Assembly: GCF_029542085.1 (NCBI RefSeq)
Contig: NZ_CP107036.1
Coordinates: 5,952,001 to 6,016,000 of the forward strand
Reading direction: 5' to 3'
Origin: Sphingobacterium sp. ML3W
GTDB taxonomy: Bacteria > Bacteroidota > Bacteroidia > Sphingobacteriales > Sphingobacteriaceae
Length of the DNA stretch: 64,000 nucleotides
The position numbers and the translations under genes were made by a program. Below, in pieces: positions 42,433 to 51,579 of this stretch. The notes beneath the pieces were generated by a model. It did no database searches, was not told the origin of the DNA, and saw nothing but the letters and a program-made list of their open reading frames with translations. Within the stretch, counting starts at the first letter, position 1. Each line of letters begins with the position of its first letter.

Positions 42433-43677
42433 CTATTCATACTTGGAAAAATCTACGGCAAATATACAGCGATTGACTTGACTGCCATTCTGTGCCCCGG
42501 CATTGGGTTCAAATTCGGTCAGACTCCAGAGATAACCATAAGTTGCTTCATAATATAGGGATTCGGCACCATAGGGCCATCTGTAACGGACGGTGTCATC
42601 TGCGCCATCGCTGTAGCGTGCCAATCTTGCATTGGATCCGTAGGAATTGCTCGGAGATCCTGTGCAGGATAGCCATGTCCGGTTTCCTTTTCGGAATACC
42701 CCTTGGATTCCATGTGCATGATTATCAGTAAATAGGCTGTTTTTTGGTGTGACTGTAACAATCCCTGAATTTTGGAGCTTACCATCCGCATCAATGGGAA
42801 AGCCAAAAACTTGGGGTACGATTGCGGCATCAGCGCTGCCGGCATAGTATTGCCCAGTCCAAAATTGGGTTCCTTCATCATTGACTTGAATAGTTGAAAA
42901 GGGACTGGCATTATTGATCTTTTGATATCCTATTTGTGGTAGTATATACCGATAGTTGAATGCATATAAATTGCCATTGGCATCTTTTCCGCATTTTTCA
43001 CTGGTATTATCACCCGTGTTGACTTCAATAATTTTATCAAGATCGAACACCCTGACGCCCAGATTTGTGCTACTCAGGTATATTTTCCCTTTGAAGTAGG
43101 CGATTCCACCGGCATGTACTTTAAGTGGAGCATAAGTGCCATATTGTGTATGGCTTGTCGTTCCGCTAGGAATATCGGGTTGAACCAGAAGGATATGGCG
43201 GTAGGTCAGATAGGTACTCGAACTTGGGCTAATGTCGATCAGGGTAATGCGGGAACCTTTGTGCTCAGCATTATTCCGAGCATACCAGCTGACCAAAAGA
43301 TAACGGACTCCATCTTTTGTGAATCCGGCAATCCCTTGTGGCCGCCAGATGGATGTGGTTTCATCGTCACTATTCCACCGGATGCCCCGAACCCGATTTT
43401 CTTCGGGAATATTGAACCCATATACCTCGGTGTAAGCACTCCCACCAATGGCCTGACGGTTTTTGTTTACCTGGGAAGGATTTAGAAAACTGAATCCTGA
43501 ATTGATATAGGTACTGGTATTGACATAATTGTTGACACTGACAGCTGCAGCAGTTGTGCTCGCTTTAAGTTTCGAAGTTGTTTCAGTTTGTATGGGCGCT
43601 GGAGCTATTTCATTTTTCTGACAGCCGCTTGTCACTGCAAGCATAAAAATCAATCCAAGTGTTTGTCTTTGAACCAT
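42433..43677 (-). CDS. Beta-propeller-like lipoprotein, unknown function
   Basis: A 414-residue lipoprotein with lipobox VTSGC (Cys19). A Thr/Ala/Lys-rich linker (residues 25-50) precedes a beta-rich domain. Recognisable repeats are PQGIAGFTKDGVRYLLVSWY, SRITLIDISPSSSTYLTYRH, KVHAGGIAYFKGKIYLSSTN and GVRVFDLDKII. These resemble secreted proteins of unknown function that I recall from Streptomyces, where the 'VLLVSWY..R.. .. HAGGI..YG..L' pattern is shared; that similarity needs a search. It sits leftward of a hairpin at 43860-43913 and is not in an obvious operon. The function is unknown. Confidence 0.65.
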   Translation of the reverse strand: MVQRQTLGLIFMLAVTSGCQKNEIAPAPIQTETTSKLKASTTAAAVSVNNYVNTSTYINSGFSFLNPSQVNKNRQAIGGSAYTEVYGFNIPEENRVRGIRWNSDDETTSIWRPQGIAGFTKDGVRYLLVSWYARNNAEHKGSRITLIDISPSSSTYLTYRHILLVQPDIPSGTTSHTQYGTYAPLKVHAGGIAYFKGKIYLSSTNLGVRVFDLDKIIEVNTGDNTSEKCGKDANGNLYAFNYRYILPQIGYQKINNASPFSTIQVNDEGTQFWTGQYYAGSADAAIVPQVFGFPIDADGKLQNSGIVTVTPKNSLFTDNHAHGIQGVFRKGNRTWLSCTGSPSNSYGSNARLARYSDGADDTVRYRWPYGAESLYYEATYGYLWSLTEFEPNAGAQNGSQVNRCIFAVDFSKYE

Positions 43678-43859
43678 CGTTGTAGGTTTATGTAATCGTA
43701 TACAATCCGAATAGCAAATAGTTTGTATGCTAATTGCGAAACTAAATGATTCAACTATTATTTGGATAAACGTAATATTAAATCTGTATTACGTTTGTTG
43801 TCTTTTTGTTTATAGTCTTTATTTTATGAGCCTTAGTGTTCCAACCTTCTGTAAATGCG

Positions 43860-43913
43860 TAGCCCCCTATCACTGATATTATTTCATTAAACAAGATCAG
43901 TGATAGGGGGCTA
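43860..43913. terminator. Perfect 18-base-pair hairpin after the AsmA-like gene
   Basis: 43860-43877 pairs perfectly with 43896-43913 around an 18-base loop. It begins 19 bases after the stop of the leftward AsmA-like gene. There is no T-run on the minus side, so it may act as an mRNA-stabilising structure or an atypical terminator. Confidence 0.55.
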
Positions 43914-43932
43914 TATTTATCCGAAGCGCAAC

Positions 43933-46900
43933 TTATTTTGAAGCCTCTGTTTTTTCTTTTTGGGATTCTTTGTATACTTTGCTATCCTCATCGTCCATGT
44001 CCATATCGAGGTCCTCCTCTTTGTATTTTCCCATTTTAAGTTGAAAATTATCGGCAGTACCGGTGATGCGCATCGGTATTCCGAAGATTCCAAATGGAGG
44101 CAGTCCAAGTCTGAACCCTAGATTCATCCGTCCATCTAATGTAACCTGGCCTTCAAATCGTGGTCTGAATCCCATCATCTTCATTTTGGTACGCTCGATG
44201 GTCATGACATTGTTCTTGATATGGGATTTGATGACGACTTTTTTCACTTCGCCGTCTTTCAGTTTTTCTTTTGAGGTGGATTCGCTGATGCCATTCAGTA
44301 ATTTGAATCCCCTGAATTTAATCTGGTTCAATGTCAGGCTACCCTCACCGACTATGGAGGGCATGACAGGCTGCATATTACCATTTAATAAACCGCCTAA
44401 TTTATAATCCAGTGATACAAGGCCATGTGCGTTTTTGGCGGCAGTGACCATCTCTCTGAACATTGGAATTTCTTTATAGGCACGTTGAATATCAAAGCTG
44501 TCCGCTTTTACAGCATAGTCGAATGTGGCTCTACGGGGATTTATTGGTCTATAACTTCCATTCATAGCTGCTTTTAATCCTGCGAGTTCAAATGTGGTGC
44601 TGTGGAGCTCCAGTTTACCTTCTTTGAAACGTAGATCTCCTTTGAAATCTTTGATGTTCATATTGTTGTAAGAAACATTGTTGACTAAGCCCAGTACCTG
44701 TACATCCAGATTTTTGGGCAAAAGGACTACACCAGACTCAGAAGAAGAGGGTGCTGCGGAAGGATTATCCGCAAAAACCATGAAATCGTCTACAGTGATT
44801 TTTTTACTATTGAGCGTGAACTGTCCTTGTAAAGCTGCATTGTTATTCGTTAGGTAGTTAATAATATTATTCATGTAACCTTTTATGGAGATCGAATTTC
44901 TACCATAGTTGACCAGGAATCTGTCAAAGTTCATTTTCTCCTGATGGAAACTAAAGTCACCACTCTTGATCGCAATAGGTTGAGGGAGTAGATCTGTCTG
45001 TACCTGGATCTTGCCGATGTTGATGCGTCCACTATTGTGGAGTCTGGCATAACGGCCACTTGTCGCATCGCTCTGGAGACCTTTGAGACTGAAATCTGTA
45101 TGGATAAAACCATCGACGTTGGTTCCGTCCAAAGCAAAAAACTTATAGATAGGACCAAGGCTGAGTTTTCCTTTGGACTGAATATTATAGTTGATGTTAT
45201 TGAAATTGCGCAGATCTGCATTCAGGAAAAATGGTTCCCCGGCGAAGGTAAATGAAACGGGGAGTATCTTGACGCTCAAATCACGTAAAGATCCTTTCTC
45301 GCTATTTACGAATGCTTCAATATGTATATTTTCCATGGGAATAGGATACTCCTTGGATTTGATAAACCCATCTTTCATCACAATGGAGGTATTGGTCTCT
45401 GGAAAAATATTCCGTTTGAGATCAACATAACCTTTTGCATTGAGGTTTACATCGATCAGCCCTGCCAGTTCGATATCTTTGATCGGGTAGAAGCTTTTGA
45501 TATCGGCCAAATTGAATAAGGCTTTGAGATCAGACTGTACCGCAATTTTGTTGAAATCTGTTATCGAAACATAACCTTTAATATAGTTGCTGAGTGCTTG
45601 AATCGAGATATCGTGAATAGAAATGGACGCACTTTTCATTTTTCCATCCGGATCTTTTGCTTCAAGACGATAAGCGATCTTTTCAAGTCCTTTTGGGAGA
45701 TCAGCTAGTTTGAAATGGCCGTCTGTTAGGGTGTTTTTAATATCAAATGTCGGTATGGAAGCAATATATTCCTCTTCGCGTTTTTGAAGTCCGACCTTGC
45801 GTGTTGCTTTGGCATAGGTTCCGTCGATCTTTGCGTCAAGATTCCATCGTCCGCCCAAAGTGAAACCCGGGAATTGTAAGGAAGAATAGAGTATGCCCAG
45901 GTCGAGGTCGCTTTTCATGTCAGCATGTACAGTCACAGGGTGCAGTCCTGCGATTTGTCCTTTTGCGTTGAAGTAACCTGATGCGACTTTAAAGTCAAAT
46001 TGTTTCAGGTCAATCCGGAGCGAGTCGGGATTTAATGCCGGAAGATCAATCTTTAATTTTGCGTTCCAGTCAGTCAATGGATTATTGGATTGTTTATAGG
46101 CCATATATCCGTTGTTGATGGTCAATCCCAGGGATAAATCGGGCATCTCATTATTGTCAACAATATAGTCACCAACTAAATTCACAAATACTTCGGAAGT
46201 GCCCTTAACCGATAGATCTTTTATCCATGATGCATAACTATTGGGAACCAGTGACAACAATTCACTCAGGGTACTCTCCTGGGATTTTAACTTGAAGTCC
46301 AGGTGGTAACCGTGCGATATAAAGGATAATAAGCCCCGGAATCTTACTGGTAGTTGGTTAATCTTGATATCATTTCGTTCGAAGATAAATGATAAGTTAT
46401 CGGTGTTGATACGCGTCAATAAGTTGGCATCAATTGATTTTTTGTCGACATAGAGTTCATTGTCAAAAGAAAAAGAAAAAGCGGCAATCTTGGCTCTGGT
46501 ATTCAAATCAAAGATATTCGACATCAGATCACCTTTACCCTCGTAGTCCAGATCTTTTGCATCAATCCACAGTGGAATAGATTGGTCTTCGTAATGCAGA
46601 TTGGTCTTTTCAAATTTAATCAGCTGAAAGGCCAGTGCACTGCTCTCGGAATTATCTTTTGCCTTCGTGGAATCTGTTGGTGTAGACTTGTATATGTTGT
46701 AGTTGGCGTTACCTAAGGAATCAACCAAAATATTGATCTTCCCCTGGTTAATGATAAACTTGTCAATAATGATTTTTGATTTGAGCAAGCTCATGAGGTC
46801 AATTCCAAAGCTTACTTGTTTGGCGGCAAGCAAGGTGTCTTTTTTGAATGGCTCAGAGCCCTTTAACAACACGTCATCCATCGACGCTGTCAATAGTGGG

Positions 46901-47103
46901 AATTGATCAAAGAAGGTCAATCTGACCTTTGTATAGTTGAGTTCCCCATTGATATGCTCGTTTGCCAACGACTTAACTTTGTCGTTTACTTCTTTTTCGA
47001 AGATGTAGGGAATGGATAATATACAAAGAATGAATAGTGCTATGAAGCTTACTAACCCGATAGAGATTCGTTTGGCAAGCTTTAGAAATGTTGCTTTTGA
47101 CAC
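43933..47103 (-). CDS. AsmA-family protein (large)
   Basis: A 1056-residue AsmA-like protein. One N-terminal membrane helix (LVSFIALFILCILSIPYIF) is followed by a long beta-rich chain (AsmA N- and C-terminal domains) of the kind that can form a groove for lipid movement between membranes. The C-terminal part contains FDYAVKADSFDIQRAYKE and LNQIKFRGFKLLNGIS, typical of AsmA_2 regions. The last residues are very charged (Glu/Asp/Lys). It probably sits in the inner membrane facing the periplasm. It is divergent from the histidine kinase, with about 180 bases between start codons. Confidence 0.85.
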   Translation of the reverse strand: MSKATFLKLAKRISIGLVSFIALFILCILSIPYIFEKEVNDKVKSLANEHINGELNYTKVRLTFFDQFPLLTASMDDVLLKGSEPFKKDTLLAAKQVSFGIDLMSLLKSKIIIDKFIINQGKINILVDSLGNANYNIYKSTPTDSTKAKDNSESSALAFQLIKFEKTNLHYEDQSIPLWIDAKDLDYEGKGDLMSNIFDLNTRAKIAAFSFSFDNELYVDKKSIDANLLTRINTDNLSFIFERNDIKINQLPVRFRGLLSFISHGYHLDFKLKSQESTLSELLSLVPNSYASWIKDLSVKGTSEVFVNLVGDYIVDNNEMPDLSLGLTINNGYMAYKQSNNPLTDWNAKLKIDLPALNPDSLRIDLKQFDFKVASGYFNAKGQIAGLHPVTVHADMKSDLDLGILYSSLQFPGFTLGGRWNLDAKIDGTYAKATRKVGLQKREEEYIASIPTFDIKNTLTDGHFKLADLPKGLEKIAYRLEAKDPDGKMKSASISIHDISIQALSNYIKGYVSITDFNKIAVQSDLKALFNLADIKSFYPIKDIELAGLIDVNLNAKGYVDLKRNIFPETNTSIVMKDGFIKSKEYPIPMENIHIEAFVNSEKGSLRDLSVKILPVSFTFAGEPFFLNADLRNFNNINYNIQSKGKLSLGPIYKFFALDGTNVDGFIHTDFSLKGLQSDATSGRYARLHNSGRINIGKIQVQTDLLPQPIAIKSGDFSFHQEKMNFDRFLVNYGRNSISIKGYMNNIINYLTNNNAALQGQFTLNSKKITVDDFMVFADNPSAAPSSSESGVVLLPKNLDVQVLGLVNNVSYNNMNIKDFKGDLRFKEGKLELHSTTFELAGLKAAMNGSYRPINPRRATFDYAVKADSFDIQRAYKEIPMFREMVTAAKNAHGLVSLDYKLGGLLNGNMQPVMPSIVGEGSLTLNQIKFRGFKLLNGISESTSKEKLKDGEVKKVVIKSHIKNNVMTIERTKMKMMGFRPRFEGQVTLDGRMNLGFRLGLPPFGIFGIPMRITGTADNFQLKMGKYKEEDLDMDMDDEDSKVYKESQKEKTEASK

Positions 47104-47244
47104 AGTGTTGTTTTTTTGTGGCTACAAAAGTCCGAAAATTATTGCTAAAGTCCATTGATAGACTGATTTATTTTGATACTACTAAAGAAATATGTGATTT
47201 TTTATTGACAAATGAGTGGGCAAAGTCCTTTCTTATCAGGTAGT

Positions 47245-47277
47245 TTTGTATTGCTCGAAAATTTTCCTGTATTTTTG
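47245..47277 (+). promoter_or_regulatory. Promoter of the histidine kinase gene
   Basis: A -33 TTTG at 47245-47248 and a -7 TATTTTTG at 47270-47277 are 21 bases apart. The transcript should start near 47284, so the longer reading frame from GTG 47216 cannot be the translated one. Confidence 0.6.
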
Positions 47278-47281
47278 CAGG

Positions 47282-48631
47282 GTGAATTTTCGATTTAAAA
47301 ATGCGGAACAGAAAAACAGTACCATCCTCATTTTCTGTTTGCTTTTGTTGCTGTTGATAGGTGGGGGGCTGCTCGGTATTATCCACCATAAAATAGATCG
47401 ACTGAATAAAAGAATATTGGTAGATTTTGCCGATGAAAACATGTTGCTGGTGAATAAGCAGCTGGAATTGTTACAACAGGAGCTATACACGTCTGAGAAA
47501 AGATTGGTTGATGCCGTACCATCAGGGGATATCCGTCGCGATTCCTTACTTATCCTCATTCCGGCTAGTCACTTGGACCGTGTCGATAATAGGATGTGGA
47601 TACTGCTTAAAACGCGTACAATACAACATCGTTTATACCATGTCTATGTCGATATTGAAAAATTAAATGCTTATTTCGCCAATCTCTATTTTGGAAGAAG
47701 GGCTTATTTTGAAATATATAGTGATAAGGGGATCTGCATTGTTTCACCTGAAAATCGAAAATGGGGGCGCCCGAAGGATAGTGATATTATTACACAGGGC
47801 AAGATCGTCAAGTCAGATTACCTAAAGCTGGATGTGATGGTTACTTCCTACCCCTGTTCCATTATTTTTGTGGGTGGTGAAATTCGGGTAAGCGTCTTGT
47901 TATTGACTATTGAGGAGGAAGTCCAGGAGGTGATGACCTATAGTATTTTACTTGGTGTTGGTTTGATGCTTGTAGCAATAGCACTTATCTATTTTAATGT
48001 GTTGGAGCGGCGCAAAATTCAGCAGCTCAAATTAATGGCTTTACAGCAGGAAAATGAATATACGCAGATGCGTCTAGTTCAATTGCGGCAACAGATCAAT
48101 CCACATTTTTTGTTCAACACGTTTGGTTCACTTCAATATCTCATCGGTAAAGATAATGATCTGGCCAAGTCATTCGTTGGCAAGATGACAAAGGTCTATC
48201 GTAAAATGCTGCGTACGGACGAGTCGGACTGGTCTTCGCTACAAGAGGAACTGGAACTGGCAAAAGCTTATTTCTTTTTGCAGCAGGTGCGTTTTGGAAT
48301 AGCGTTGAAGGATATGGAGATCTCCATTCCAATGGATGTGATGGGAGCGAAGCTACCACGTCTGGCCCTGCAGATGCTGGTTGAAAATGCGATCAAACAT
48401 ACACGGATTTCGACGGAAAATCCACTTCAGATCCATATTGTTTATCTATCGGATGCCAATATCATCAAAGTAAGCAACAATTGGCAGGCACGACAGGGGA
48501 CGGAGGTGGAAGGTGAAGGATATGGGCTTAACTACTTGGTATCTATGTATGCCCACTATACGTTGGATGGCTTTGACTTTGGAACAGAAGAAGGATATTT
48601 TTTTGTCAACTTACCCTTGTTGGATCGTTAA
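47282..48631 (+). CDS. LytS-type sensor histidine kinase
   Basis: A membrane histidine kinase of the HisKA_7TM-less LytS/YehU group (His_kinase + HATPase). I placed the start at GTG 47282, just after the promoter's -7 box; the frame is also open from GTG 47216. The order is a TM helix (LIFCLLLLLLIGGGLLGII), an extracytoplasmic sensor of about 160 residues, a second TM (ILLGVGLMLVAIALIYF), the phosphoacceptor NPHFLFN (His near residue 275) and the ATP-binding LALQMLVENAIKHTR. The likely partner is the LytTR regulator at 56335, beyond the protease/SusCD genes. Confidence 0.85.
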   Translation: MNFRFKNAEQKNSTILIFCLLLLLLIGGGLLGIIHHKIDRLNKRILVDFADENMLLVNKQLELLQQELYTSEKRLVDAVPSGDIRRDSLLILIPASHLDRVDNRMWILLKTRTIQHRLYHVYVDIEKLNAYFANLYFGRRAYFEIYSDKGICIVSPENRKWGRPKDSDIITQGKIVKSDYLKLDVMVTSYPCSIIFVGGEIRVSVLLLTIEEEVQEVMTYSILLGVGLMLVAIALIYFNVLERRKIQQLKLMALQQENEYTQMRLVQLRQQINPHFLFNTFGSLQYLIGKDNDLAKSFVGKMTKVYRKMLRTDESDWSSLQEELELAKAYFFLQQVRFGIALKDMEISIPMDVMGAKLPRLALQMLVENAIKHTRISTENPLQIHIVYLSDANIIKVSNNWQARQGTEVEGEGYGLNYLVSMYAHYTLDGFDFGTEEGYFFVNLPLLDR

Positions 48632-48656
48632 AATAGCATAGGGACAAGTCTGTTAA

Positions 48657-48690
48657 GCACGTGTTCATAGTTTCGATGCACGTGTTCATA
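48657..48690 (+). repeat. Direct repeat GCACGTGTTCATA, 21-base pitch
   Basis: Two identical 13-base copies (48657-48669 and 48678-48690) start exactly 21 bases apart, two helical turns. Paired direct repeats at that pitch are the known layout of LytTR-domain operators. The GTTCAT part agrees with the GTTnRK half of the AgrA-type site; the first bases do not. A LytTR regulator is encoded at 56335. Confidence 0.6.
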
Positions 48691-48863
48691 CGTTAGAAAT
48701 GCGGGCTCGTCCCTTTCGGGGTGATTCTGTACAATATTTTTAACAAATTTGGCTCCTGATCTAGGAATTTAATTGCAAGATTAACCTAATCTTATTCGGA
48801 TGAAATGATCTTCAGCTCAATAGCGCTTGACAAGAGACCTATCATGAGTAGATGATCGCTTCG

Positions 48864-48918
48864 ATGCCATTGAAAAACACACGGGGTGCAACAAATGCAT
48901 GTATGCTATTGAAAAACA
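48864..48918 (+). repeat. Direct repeat ATGCYATTGAAAAACA, 39-base pitch
   Basis: Two 16-base copies differing at one base (48864-48879 and 48903-48918) lie just ahead of the metalloprotease start at 48942. Their function is unknown; they fall in the probable 5' leader or promoter-proximal region. Confidence 0.5.
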
Positions 48919-48941
48919 GCACTCAAAAATAATTATTCTAA

Positions 48942-51545
48942 ATGAACAACACTTATACCAAGCTAGCCCTTAGCCTCTTGTTTTCAGCAGGCCTCATGCA
49001 ATCTTGTTCTGTATTGCAAACTGTAGGTTTACGAAAAAAAGAGACTGTTACCTCTGCGAAAGATTCTACCGCCAAGAAAGATACGACGATTGCCTATGAC
49101 AAACTGTTTAAAGACGCGCGCGTAGATAGCGGCATGTTTGGTGTGATCCGAAAGGAAAATAGTTATTACTTTGAAATTCCATTGAAAAAAATGGGACAGG
49201 ACATTCTCCTGATCCAAAAATTGTCTTCCGTTCCTTTGGCGCTGAATGAGGCTGGTGTAAATAAGGGAATGAACTATGAAAATAAAGTCATTCGATTTAC
49301 CCTGCGCAAAGAGAAGAAAGAAGTATGGGTTTCGGAGATTAAACCTCAGGTAGAAGTGCCTAAAGCTGATGCGATTGCCGCATCAGTCTACGATAATTAT
49401 CGTCCTTCTTACATCGAATCGTTTAAAGTCGAGAGTTATTCAAAAGACTCAAGTGCTGTGGTGATCAAAGTCAATAAAGTGTTTGACGGATCGGAAAAGA
49501 GCTTTACAGATGTTTTCACCTCTTTGGGTTTAGGTACTTCTCCTAAAACCAGTATATCCGCGATCGAAGAAATTAAATCGTATTCCAATAATATTGTTGT
49601 GAAGTCGGTGTTGTCAACAAAAGTAACGGAAGGAAATGAATCGGTGCCGGTTTCATTAGAGGTTACAAGTAACCTTTATGAGCTGCCTGAAACGCCTATG
49701 GTGGCGCGTTTTGCGGATCCCCGTATTGGCTTTTTTACATCGCCACGTTGGTACTTTAACGACAAACAACAGGAACTGGATAAAAAAAATCTGGTTAACC
49801 GTTGGCGACTGGAACCGAAAGATGAGGACAAAGCTCGTTACCTGAAAGGTGAATTGGTAGAACCGAAGAAACCTATTGTTTTTTATCTGGATCCGGCCAC
49901 GCCAAAACAATGGCGACAAGCCATCATCGATGGGGTTCATGACTGGCAGGAAGCATTTGAGGTAGCAGGTTTTAAAAACGCGATTTTGGCAAAACAACAA
50001 CCGGATAGTATCAAATTTGATCCAGATGATGCAAATGTATCTTCTATTGTATACGCTGCGTCAGCGCAGGCCAATGCAATGGGACCATCTGTAGTGGATC
50101 CTCGCTCCGGAGAAATTTTGGAGGCGGATGTTATCTGGTGGCATAACGTGATGACGATCCTAAATAGCTGGATGCGGATACAAACAGGTATCGTGGATAC
50201 TTCAGTGCGATCGAATGTATTCTCGGACGAAAAAATGGCCCATGCTATTCGTTTTGTTTCTTCGCATGAGATTGGACATACTTTGGGTCTGATGCACAAT
50301 ATGGGTTCGTCGGCAAGTTTTCCGGTAGATTCACTCCGTAGCAAAAGCTTTACCGCAAAAATGGGCGGTACGGCACCATCGATCATGGATTATGCGCGCT
50401 TCAACTACGTGGCGCAACCTGAAGATGGTGTTGAACAGATTACACCCGTGATCGGAACCTATGACAAATATGCTATTGGATGGGCTTACCGCTGGTACGG
50501 CAAGCCGCAGCCTTGGGATGAAATACCTTTGTTGCGGAAAGAAATTGATGCCCATGTACATGACCCGATTTATCATTACGGTGAACAACAAGATTCCAAA
50601 AATATTGTGGACCCAAGGGCACAATCCGAAGATCTGGGTGATGATGCAATGAAAGCTGGTGAATATGGGATGAAAAATTTGCGTCGCATGATGCCGAATA
50701 TCATCAACTGGACCACAAATACGGGGGATGACTATTATCGTGCCGGTAAATTATACATGGGTGTCGTTGGTCAATGGTATGCTTACGCTGACCATGTGCT
50801 CAATAATATTGGTGGTATTTATCTTGAAAATGCTGTTTTGGGCGACCAAAAAAATGCATATAGCCCAGTACCCAAAGAGAAACAGGTAGCTGCGCTGGAA
50901 TATTTAAAGAAAAATGTGTTTTATATGCCGGAGTGGTTATTTGTTCCGGAACTGATGGCGAAAACTTTCCCTTTAAGAGATTCACCTATGGGACCGTTTG
51001 AATATGCACCTTATAATCTACAGCGCGAATTTCAATATGCCATGCTCTACAAATTGGTCAACGATGAGCGTCTATTGCGTATGGTCGAAATGGAGAACCT
51101 CTTTGGCGACAAGAAGGCCTGGAGTGCACCTGCATTTTTGGCATCGGTACGCAAAGAGATTTTTGCAAAAACGCTCAGTGGACAGGCGTTGGATCTTAAA
51201 ACACGCATGTTGCAACAGAATTACGTGGATGTACTGATGGTTTCTACGAATAAGTCCATGGAAAAATTAAATGCCAAGAAATTAGCAGGTGTCGAACAAT
51301 TGATCGAAGGAACTCAGCCTAATTTGTGCTTGCATCCGCATCATACAGCTTCTGCTCAAACGGGTTTACGTAATGTACATGTAACGGGAATGATCCGTAC
51401 ATCGGATATGCTGACGTATAAACGTGCTGAATTGTATGAGATATACCAATTGTTGAAACAGAAACAACGGACTGGAGACGCCACAACAAAAGCACACTAT
51501 ATGGATCTGCAATTGCGTATTGCAAATACCCTAGAATTGAACTAA
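48942..51545 (+). CDS. Zinc-dependent metalloprotease lipoprotein (DUF5117/DUF4953 type)
   Basis: An 867-residue outer-surface or periplasmic lipoprotein protease. The lipobox is MQSC (Cys22). The N-terminal DUF5117/5118-like part is followed by a metzincin-like zinc site, HEIGHTLGLMHN (H442, E443, H446, H452), and a downstream Met-turn candidate in APSIMDYARFNY. A DUF4953-type region follows. It begins the operon with the third SusC/SusD pair (34-base gap to susC), which suggests the imported substrate is a peptide or protein. Such proteases accompany SusC/SusD pairs in many Bacteroidota. Confidence 0.88.
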   Translation: MNNTYTKLALSLLFSAGLMQSCSVLQTVGLRKKETVTSAKDSTAKKDTTIAYDKLFKDARVDSGMFGVIRKENSYYFEIPLKKMGQDILLIQKLSSVPLALNEAGVNKGMNYENKVIRFTLRKEKKEVWVSEIKPQVEVPKADAIAASVYDNYRPSYIESFKVESYSKDSSAVVIKVNKVFDGSEKSFTDVFTSLGLGTSPKTSISAIEEIKSYSNNIVVKSVLSTKVTEGNESVPVSLEVTSNLYELPETPMVARFADPRIGFFTSPRWYFNDKQQELDKKNLVNRWRLEPKDEDKARYLKGELVEPKKPIVFYLDPATPKQWRQAIIDGVHDWQEAFEVAGFKNAILAKQQPDSIKFDPDDANVSSIVYAASAQANAMGPSVVDPRSGEILEADVIWWHNVMTILNSWMRIQTGIVDTSVRSNVFSDEKMAHAIRFVSSHEIGHTLGLMHNMGSSASFPVDSLRSKSFTAKMGGTAPSIMDYARFNYVAQPEDGVEQITPVIGTYDKYAIGWAYRWYGKPQPWDEIPLLRKEIDAHVHDPIYHYGEQQDSKNIVDPRAQSEDLGDDAMKAGEYGMKNLRRMMPNIINWTTNTGDDYYRAGKLYMGVVGQWYAYADHVLNNIGGIYLENAVLGDQKNAYSPVPKEKQVAALEYLKKNVFYMPEWLFVPELMAKTFPLRDSPMGPFEYAPYNLQREFQYAMLYKLVNDERLLRMVEMENLFGDKKAWSAPAFLASVRKEIFAKTLSGQALDLKTRMLQQNYVDVLMVSTNKSMEKLNAKKLAGVEQLIEGTQPNLCLHPHHTASAQTGLRNVHVTGMIRTSDMLTYKRAELYEIYQLLKQKQRTGDATTKAHYMDLQLRIANTLELN

Positions 51546-51579
51546 TATATTAACATCTATTATATCAACATCTACCAAA

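Larger units (their letters stand above)
48632..48941. other. Control region ahead of the protease-SusCD operon
   Basis: A 310-base gap between the kinase gene and the metalloprotease gene. It contains two direct-repeat pairs (48657-48690 and 48864-48918). No full TTTG/TAnnTTTG promoter was found; CAAATTTG at 48744-48751 is a possible imperfect -7 box. No terminator with a T-run follows the kinase gene. Confidence 0.55.

Noticed and set aside
47216-47281. Histidine kinase start at GTG 47216
   Set aside because: The -33/-7 promoter sits inside this part, so it would be outside the transcript.
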